From positions 144,569 through 208,568 of the forward strand of contig VZSF01007297.1 in assembly GCA_013398295.1 (NCBI GenBank): a stretch of 64,000 nt of DNA, given 5' to 3'. Positions 56,881-64,000 of the stretch are shown here, in pieces (within the stretch, counting starts at the first letter, position 1; the number at the start of each line of letters is the position of its first letter). The notes beneath the pieces are model-generated. The model was not told the DNA's origin. It did not search any database and was given only the letters and a program-made list of their open reading frames with translations. The position numbers were made by a program, and so were the translations under genes. The stretch comes from Chionis minor. Taxonomy: Eukaryota > Chordata > Aves > Charadriiformes > Chionididae.

Positions 56881-59800
56881 ATCAAACTCCTGAATTCACA
56901 AACAGCTTAAAGTGTTTAACTTGCGTGTTTATACGTACTTTTCCCCCCTTGGTCCTTCCAAAACAAGCATGTTTCTGGCTTAGTTGTATTTCTGTGTGGT
57001 TTCTCTGGCCCAACCCTTCCTCTCACTTTTGCAAAAATGGCTTTGCTTGAGCAGCATCATTTTGTTTGCCTTAATGTTGGCAAAGGGAATTTTCCAAACT
57101 GGACAATAGGAGAGGTCCAGACTTCCCAAACTCTGCCCTCCAAGGCTGCCGACAGCACGAGAGGCGGCTCGCCACTTGCTCTCTGCCCCCAAACCAGTTT
57201 TCCCAGCAGCATTTTGGACTGCAGGTGGCTTGCATGAGCAAACCGACTGCCTTGGAGGCAGCTCCTTGGGGTTGCTGCTGGGGGTTTGGGAATCTCCATC
57301 ATCCCTGGAAGATGGAGCAATATCCTGGAGGATTTTACCCATGACATGGTCTCATTATCAAGACAAGAATCTACAGTTCTGCATCAAAATACGGTTTTAA
57401 GCCTGCGACATTTAGTAACCAGAACCTCTGTCTGTCCAGGACACCGCAACCATGAGCCCTGAGCCCTAACAAGAGAGATCAGTCAAGGCAAGAAGCCCTG
57501 GCAGAAGATGGCCCTGACAGATGAGCTTTATAAAGATTTGCTGAGGCAGTTAAAGACGTCCCCTCCTGCTGCTCTGGGTACTGCCAGCCTGGTGGCTGGG
57601 CTGGCAGAGGGGAATGCGTGCTTGCTCCAGGAGCTCCCAGGGCGATACCTCAGCTGACACGCTGGGCTCCAAGGGCAGCAACTGGGATGAGGAGTGGAGG
57701 GAGGGTAATTTCTCCAGCCGCCATCGCTATTCATCAAGTGAGTGTAAGTTGGAGGCGTACGTGCCGGGTTTTAAACCGAGAGCAGTTAGATATGCGCACG
57801 AGGAGGAGAGCGCAACGCGCCTCTGGGAAATGCCGTGGTTTGTGCCGTGCTGTTGGAGTTTGACCCACTTGGCACAAAGTGACTTTCCTAGGTGCTCTTT
57901 CAGCTGATTAGCTGAAAAGCTGCCAGGCTGCGACACGAAGTGCGGTTTTGCTTGAAGCTGGTTTTGGAGAGATCTAAAGAACAAGTGAATTTTGAAGGAG
58001 ACGGAAGCCAAGAGCCTGAACCCAGGGTGGTTCTGCAAGTACAGCTGGACCCTGGCTCTGCCCCTGCAGACGGTGCTTTCAGCACTCAAAACTACAGTCA
58101 CAAAACATGTGGTGGCAATCAATTCTGCTCAGACTAAGACCAGCTGTAAGACAAAATGACAGACAAGTCCTACCTTAGTCAAAAAGAAAAAAAATAAATT
58201 AAATCCTGAAAGGCAGCCCCAGCAAGCCATGCAATTGTGAGGCACTTTTAATACCTTAAAAGAATAAGACAGAAGTTTGGGTTTTCCTCCTTTACAAGGC
58301 ATAACACTAATTTTCTTCCTACCATTAAAAAAGCTGTTTGAGTTCAATAGCTCTTACTGGAGGGGGAGAAGACTTGTGCCACCTTAAAACAGGGCCACGA
58401 ACTGGAGTCAGCAGCAGAGGCACCAGGGGCTGGGGAGCACCGCGGGCGCACGTAATGCTTCCTTTCCCGAAAGCATTTGGATCCGTATGCCGAATTAAGC
58501 ACGGCTGCCAAGGTAAGCAATATATTTTGGCCACCAGCAGGTGATCTGAGCTTTGAAGAGCGGCACGCTGGAGAGCAGGCAGAGCAGCTAAATGTCTGCT
58601 GGGTTTTGCGGGGGGACGTGCAGTCCTTCAGCAGAAGCATGTTCACCCACCTTGGGGTGACATGCGCTAAGAGCATGCGGAGCTGCTGCCTGCTTGCTTT
58701 CCCCCGGCGCTCAAGACACAGGATTTTCTGCAGCTCCCTCTCTAGGAGCATTTTCCACCCCAAGACCCACCAGCTCACCTCCCCCAGCCCAACTGTTTCT
58801 CTTTTTTCAGGCATCCTACACCATCCCATCACCCCCCACCCCATATTTCTTTTTTTTTTTTTTTTTTTAATTTTAACATCTGCACAGTTTAAAGCGGCAT
58901 TTCTCATGTATGCTTGCCCTAGCCACACAGAGGCTGCAGTTGGTCCTAAAAGAGTTCTGCCAGCAGCTGCCAGGAAGAAATCACATTTGTATTGTGGCCC
59001 AGCCAGGACTCCTGGCTCTAAACACCCCTTTACCACTGTTTGGAGAGCTGCTGGTTCCTCCCAGTCTCAGCCCTGTTCCTAATGCCCCTTCAGAGCCTCC
59101 TTCCCAGGAGCTATACCTGTACAAGACATGCTTTAGACATCATAAAGGGCCTGATCCAAACCCTGATGAAATCAAAAGAAAACAAAATATAAAAAGAAAT
59201 TCTATTTCAGTAGCTTTTGGTCTGGAACGGACTGGCAGAAAGAAAGGCACAGGGCTTGGCTAACCCCAGTGTGCCGTTAACTCCTGGATATTTAGCTACA
59301 TTTCAGAATTCTCACCCTCTTTGTGACAAGCATATTTTGATGAGTGTTCCCCCAAAGTAGGTTAGTTTATCAGTAGCTGCACAGGATTGGAAAATTTGGG
59401 CTTTATTGAACCCGTGTTCTTCAACATTTTCCCTGCTTCTACGATTTTGCCAAATGAAGCAAGGTGGCTAGCTATAACCATTGCTGTTTGGACACAAGTG
59501 GTGGAAATCAGCACTGAACTTTTTAAAAGGGTTCAAACCCAACTGACATTCATCAGTACTTCAGCACAGGCGTTTCCAACTTGACAAGCTGAATTTTTGA
59601 AAGCCCCCAGAGGAAAAGAAAAAAAAAAAAAAAAAATCACTGAAAGAATAACTGGTGTTTCAAAAAACGTGGGCTATTTCTAGCTGAGGGGTTCCCCCAG
59701 CAGCAAAACTGGTAGGTAACCGTATCAGAAGAGCTTGGTCCTGGACCTTCTCTGCTGCACCTTTGTTTTGGCACGGCGCTGGTTGCGTTGATGACAGAGA

Positions 59801-61049
59801 AACTCTGTTCACTCTGGCTGCTTTTCATCCGATTCCCCTCTTTCTCCGCGAAGCATTCTTTTAGAGGATAAAGACACCAGGAACAAAACCCACCGCAGTC
59901 ACTCTCTCACTGACTATGTTGTGCAAAGCTTGCCTGGCCAGCCTGCCCTCCTCTCTGACCTGTGGGAACCTCCTCTGGCTCCATTTTTGGATGCAGGTAG
60001 TGACCCCGGCACTAAGGAGAAGCAACATCTGCCCCGGCTCTGTGAAACAGAGCTGCGTCTTCGGCGACGGCACGAATATCACTGCAGGAGCCTGTTGGCT
60101 TGCGCGAGGCATGAGAAGACTGTCCCATTTAGACATCAAGATTTCTCTAAATTAGCAGGGAAAGCTGGAATGCCAGTCTAAACTGGCTTTCCGTGTACTG
60201 ACAGTAGGATTTTGGATGTATTTTTGCATGGAGTACGTTGGTGTAATTTAATACGACCTCTCGTCAGTCCTGGGGTAACTCAGAGTTGAAGTCACTCTTA
60301 CCCTGTCAGGAATTTTCTGTTCTTACTGTTCTTAGTTAGAATGGAAGAAAACTGAACTTGCAAATATAATCTAAAAGCCAAAGCGTTCCAGGTCCATGAA
60401 GGTCTCTCCGGCTGGGACAAACAAGGAACTGGGACCGACTTGTGTCAACTTACTCATGGGTGAAAAGCAAGTATGGAAGAGGAAAGCTAAACAGTCAGTG
60501 TTTAGATGCAGGTATTGAGAGAGAAACACGGAGCAGCAAGAAACCAGAGATTCCCTCTGTGCCCCCCACTGTACGGGGAGTACGGACCAGGGAGCTCCTC
60601 GGGGTGAGCCCCATCCTGCTCTCCCTGGGACAGTCTGGTCTGTGCTGGGGCACCCCTTGGGGCTCAGCCTTCACCCCCCCATCGAGGACAGGACTCACAC
60701 TCTGCGTGTGGGTGGCTGAGGAACCCAGCACCCACCGGGGACGTGGGACAACCTGGCTGCTGCAGGTCGGCGGCTTGAAAACTCAGATAGGGGAGGAAAA
60801 AAAGCAGCAGCAGGGGTTGCTTGAAAAGCTGGGGGAAAGGGGGTGCTGCTGGAGGTCACCCCCGCAGCCCACCGGGCTGAACCCGGGCCAGAGGACCCTG
60901 TGGTCCCCCGTCCCGGACGGAGGACGGTCCCCACCTAGCCAGCTAAGAGCAGATTTCCCCTCCTCATTCGCTTTGTGCTCCGAGCAGAGGTGAGGGGGGG
61001 GGGGAAACTCAACCCCAACCCTCCAGCCCTGCCTTTGGGGGAGCGGGAG
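56881..61049. other. Noncoding DNA
   Basis: No gene recognised. A T-run near 58850, an A-run near 59620 and a probable old repeat scrap at 59147-59185 (GGGCCTGATCCAAACC). Confidence 0.45.
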
Positions 61050-61250
61050 GCTACTTCAGACAAAACTGTTATCCATTAACATCCAATTATCACTTGGTCC
61101 AAGCCATTAATTATAAATCAGTCTCCTAATTGGGATAATTAGCTCTCTGCTACTTAATGTAGTATGACTGATGCGTTTGGAAAGAAGGTAATCACTCCAT
61201 TTGTTTAGCGTGAGGCGAACAAATCCAACTCTCATGGTTTAATTTCAGCC
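61050..61250. promoter_or_regulatory. Homeodomain-site cluster
   Basis: Dense TAAT cores: GTTATCCATTAAC, CCAATTATCAC, CCATTAATTATAAATC, and the perfect inverted repeat CTAATT-GGGAT-AATTAG at 61126-61142. It sits next to the CpG-rich block, which suggests a promoter-proximal or enhancer element for DMBX1. Inferred from motifs. Confidence 0.45.
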
Positions 61251-62639
61251 TAACCCCCCCCCCTTCCTTCCCAGCTTCCCCATCAGCATTAAAAGCTCTT
61301 TGCAGCCCCATTAATTGTTTGGCAATCACGGCGGGGATGGGCACACGCAGCTCCGCGGGGCTTTCGGGAGGGCAGCCCCCGGGCCGGGGATGCGACCGGG
61401 CCCGCCGCTTGCTCCCCCCACAAACACACACCTCCCAGCGGGGGAATTGCTACGGGTTTGCGGAAGGGGTTAATTAGAGGGGACGGGTTTGGACCCGAGC
61501 GCGACCCACAGGTGCGATCGCTCCGGAGGAAGCGGGGGGCTCCGCACCCCACAGCCCCCCGCAGCCACCGGCCTTTTAGAAACCCGTTTCGGGGAGAGCG
61601 GAAAAAACCCCAAACTTTCCTTCTTCCTTTTTAATTTTTTTTTTTTTTTTTCTTCTCTTCTGTCCTTTCCCCCACTTCCCCTGGATGTCTCATCCTCGCC
61701 GGCTGCTCAGCGAGCCGCCGATAGCTGCGGGACATGATTAGATATTTATTACTGTCATTTACATGGAAAACTTGAGCTAACCAAGTGGAACTGGAGGGGG
61801 CCGCCGGAGGGGACGGGACGGGATGGGGTGAAGGGGGGAGATTTCTTTTTCCCCCGGCGCTGGGAGAGGAGCCGGAGAGCGGGACGCAGCCGGAGCGCGG
61901 CCGGCTGGAGCGGCGGGTGCGGGGCGGGGGGAGTCCCGCGGAGGGTCCCCCCGGGAACGGGGGTTTTGGGCCGAGCCCTCCCCGGGTCACAGGTTTCGGT
62001 GCCGCTTCGCTCCGCCCGCGTTTCGTTTCGAAAAGGATCGGGCAGCGCTCGGTGAGCGCATCCCACCGGGAAACGGGGGATATTCCATCCCCCCCCTACT
62101 TCTTTCCGCTGCCGGACTGGCGGAGGCGACACCTCGGGGACACCGAGGACTCGGTCCAGGATGCGCTGACCCCTTCCCTCCTCCCTCCCCCCACCCCGCC
62201 GAACCGCCCGAAATCCTCGCGTGGAAATAAATGAAAAGAGAAGCCCGGGAAAGCCCCCGGCCGCGGGGGCCCGCAGGGCTCCGGGCGGGGCTTTTCTTGC
62301 CCTTTTTCCTCCTCCCCCCCCCCCCCACAAAAAAGGACAACACACCAACGCCGCCAGGCCAAACACGNCAAAAAAAAAGGGCAACCACAGCAGGTCTCGC
62401 AGTCAAACCCCACATCCCTCCGAGGAGAAACTTCCCCGAGGGCCGCGCTTTGTACTGCAGGAGCCCGTGTGTGTCCCCGTCCCCCCCCCTAAGGCGGGAC
62501 GCCCCCTCCCGGGGAGGGTCACCCTCGCCCCTTACAAGGGGGACCGGTCCCCAGTGCCCCGGGCAGCCGGCACCGAACGGGGACACGGACTTTTTCTTTT
62601 TTCCGCTCAAGTGCTGCCTGCGACGGACAAACCGCTCCC

Positions 62640-62830
62640 CCCCTCCGCCCCCCCCTTATCTGTTATCCCATGGCCCGAGGGGCGACTCTGGCGGAGATGT
62701 ATGAGATCTCTTGCGGTAAAAATATGCATGCTGATCCCCATTTGGTTAGCCCCATAATGGAGGTGTAAATAGGTTTCGACTGCGAAGCCCTTAATTTATC
62801 AAGCGAGCGTGACAGCGCAGGTCCGGGATT
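62640..62830. promoter_or_regulatory. AT-rich element inside the CpG block
   Basis: CTTATCTGTTATCCCATGG, AAAATATGCATGCTGATCC, CCTTAATTTATCAAGC and GATTTATATACC form a non-GC island of unique sequence, likely regulatory. Confidence 0.35.
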
Positions 62831-63671
62831 TATATACCACCTAAAGAGTGAGAGCGGAGGGGGGGCCGGTCTCTGCCGCCCCCCCCTACACACTTTGCAG
62901 CCGTGTCCCCGTCCGTTTTGCAGTCTAACCTTGCAAAAGGGTGTTCTGGGGTGTCGGTAGGAGTGGTTTTTTTCCTAGAAAGGTTTCCCAGCCCTGCGGG
63001 AATCTTGCCCTCCCTTCCGCACTCAACTTCCAGCAGCAGTAGGAAAAGAAAAAAAAAGCCTCCAACCTCTGAGCCCCCCCCTCCGCAAGCCGGGCCGTTC
63101 ACCCGCCTCCCCCTTCTCTCCCGGCCCCGCTCGGGGTGGTTTCTGTCCCCGGCGAGTTCTCACCGGGCTGCGCGGCTTATTAAAACATCATTATGTAAAT
63201 AGAGGGGGAAAGTTGCGCCCGGCAGACGGAGGGATGCGCGTCCCCCACCTTCCCCCGAGCCGGGTTGCGCCCCTCTCTCCCCCTCAAACTGCCGAAACCC
63301 ACACCGGAGCGGGCCCACGGTCCCAGCCCACGCCGCGTTTCGTGTGAACGCGGGCCTGGGCTGGTGGGTGAGATTTTACTTTTTTTTTTCCCCCCCTCCC
63401 AGAAAGCATAGAACAGTCCAAATAAAGCAAAAAAGAGGGACAGGAGGGGATGGGATTTGCCTGGAACGCTGGCTGATCTTCCCTTTCCCCGCCGTACGCG
63501 CATCCCCACCGACGGCTCCTCCACCGGGCGCGGAGAGCCCCCGCGCGGAGATTCCCCCTTCCACGCAAAGAACCCCCCAAACTCGCCTTATTTCCCCCCG
63601 CAGCAGCGCTGCCAGGGGTGTGCGTGTGTGTGAGAGGAAGGGGGGGGGGGGCTGTGGGGGGCAGTTCTTAC

Positions 63672-63815
63672 CTAGGGTGCGGGGCGGCGGCGCAGCCTGT
63701 CCGCCCGCTGCGGGAGCGGTGACACGCGTGGGAGCGCGGCGCTGCGCCCCGGCCCGCCCTAGTCCATCCGCCCGCGCTGCCTGCGCGCTGCCTCCGCGCC
63801 CGGCGGAGCTGCCAT
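63672..63815 (-). other. DMBX1: Candidate 5' noncoding exon of DMBX1 (B)
   Basis: A strong minus-strand donor, CCCTAG|GTAAGA (exon end 63672), lies in CpG-rich DNA. A TATA-like TTTTAAAAA at about 63843-63851 would place transcription start near 63815. It would splice 15.5 kb to the acceptor at 48196. The alternative is an unrelated transcript. Confidence 0.35.
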
Positions 63816-63979
63816 CTACCGGGAGCCTGCATTGAAGAAGGATTTTTAAAAGGAGCTTCACAGCGACCCGGGAGCTACCCAGCAAGATTTTCAATGGTCC
63901 TCCACCCTGTCAATCAAAATGGGGCTGCTGAGACATCCCCCCCCCTCCTCCACCGCCCCCCCTCCCCAACCCTTCTTAC

Positions 63980-64000
63980 CAGTCATTTACTCCAAGCTGA
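63980..64000 (-). other. Second candidate donor at window edge
   Basis: GACTG|GTAAGA with exon end 63980 reads out of the window. It could be an alternative DMBX1 leader exon; the exon body is not visible. Confidence 0.2.

Larger units (their letters stand above)
61300..63900. promoter_or_regulatory. CpG-rich block, probable DMBX1 promoter region
   Basis: Long GC- and CpG-dense region with many GGGCGG/CCGCCC cores and G/C homopolymers, broken by AT-rich islands at 61730-61790 and 62640-62830. The numerous open frames on both strands have low-complexity Pro/Gly/Arg content and are not genes. It contains a single N (62368). Confidence 0.5.

Noticed and set aside
61755..62757. Several 150-210-codon open frames on both strands
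   Set aside because: CpG-island low-complexity sequence, some crossing an N, with Pro/Gly/Arg bias and no homology.

Overview
The window is vertebrate nuclear DNA and looks avian. Coding sequence is split into short exons with GT/AG introns. The interspersed repeats I can recognise are CR1 LINE 3'-end fragments, with no SINE-dense tracts, and promoter-like CpG-rich blocks sit in AT-richer intergenic DNA. It is a draft assembly, with one 42-N gap and seven single-N joins, mostly beside homopolymers. I did not identify the species.

The window contains two recognisable protein-coding genes, both on the minus strand. At the left edge (1-8878) are 13 exons of a fatty acid amide hydrolase gene (FAAH or a close avian paralogue). 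They encode 482 residues, including the N-terminal membrane anchor and the complete Ser-Ser-Lys amidase triad; the last exons lie beyond base 1. The second gene is DMBX1 (41161-48195), an OTX-like paired-type homeobox regulator of midbrain and diencephalon. Its whole 367-codon reading frame is present in four coding exons. Its 5' noncoding exon(s) should lie upstream, with candidate donors at 56.8, 63.67 and 63.98 kb inside or near CpG-rich DNA.

Between the genes (9.2-40.2 kb) and upstream of DMBX1 (48.2-64 kb) I found no further gene I can name. One stretch at 11951-12180 (+) looks like a coding exon of an unidentified gene. Several AT-rich, motif-dense segments resemble the conserved noncoding enhancers that usually surround brain homeobox genes: 15.6-16.2, 24.9-25.1, 28.2-28.6, 32.6-32.9, 36.2-36.3, 48.5-48.7, 51.8-52.1, 54.8-55.1, 56.0-56.2, 61.05-61.25 and 62.65-62.83 kb. 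They carry perfect POU octamers, TAATCC (K50 homeodomain/OTX-type) sites, a PBX-HOX site and palindromic TAATTA sites.

The most notable points are: (1) the DMBX1 homeobox exon lacks an AG at the expected upstream splice acceptor, leaving only an in-frame AG 15 nt downstream, which would force a 5-residue-shorter protein unless the base is an assembly error; (2) DMBX1 lies upstream of FAAH on their common strand, opposite to the human order as I recall it; (3) three perfect octamers fall within 250 bp at 32.6-32.9 kb; (4) an unexplained coding-like exon lies near FAAH; (5) a 62/71-bp tandem duplication spans a single N at 54.6 kb and is probably an assembly artefact. I saw no clearly new biological system.
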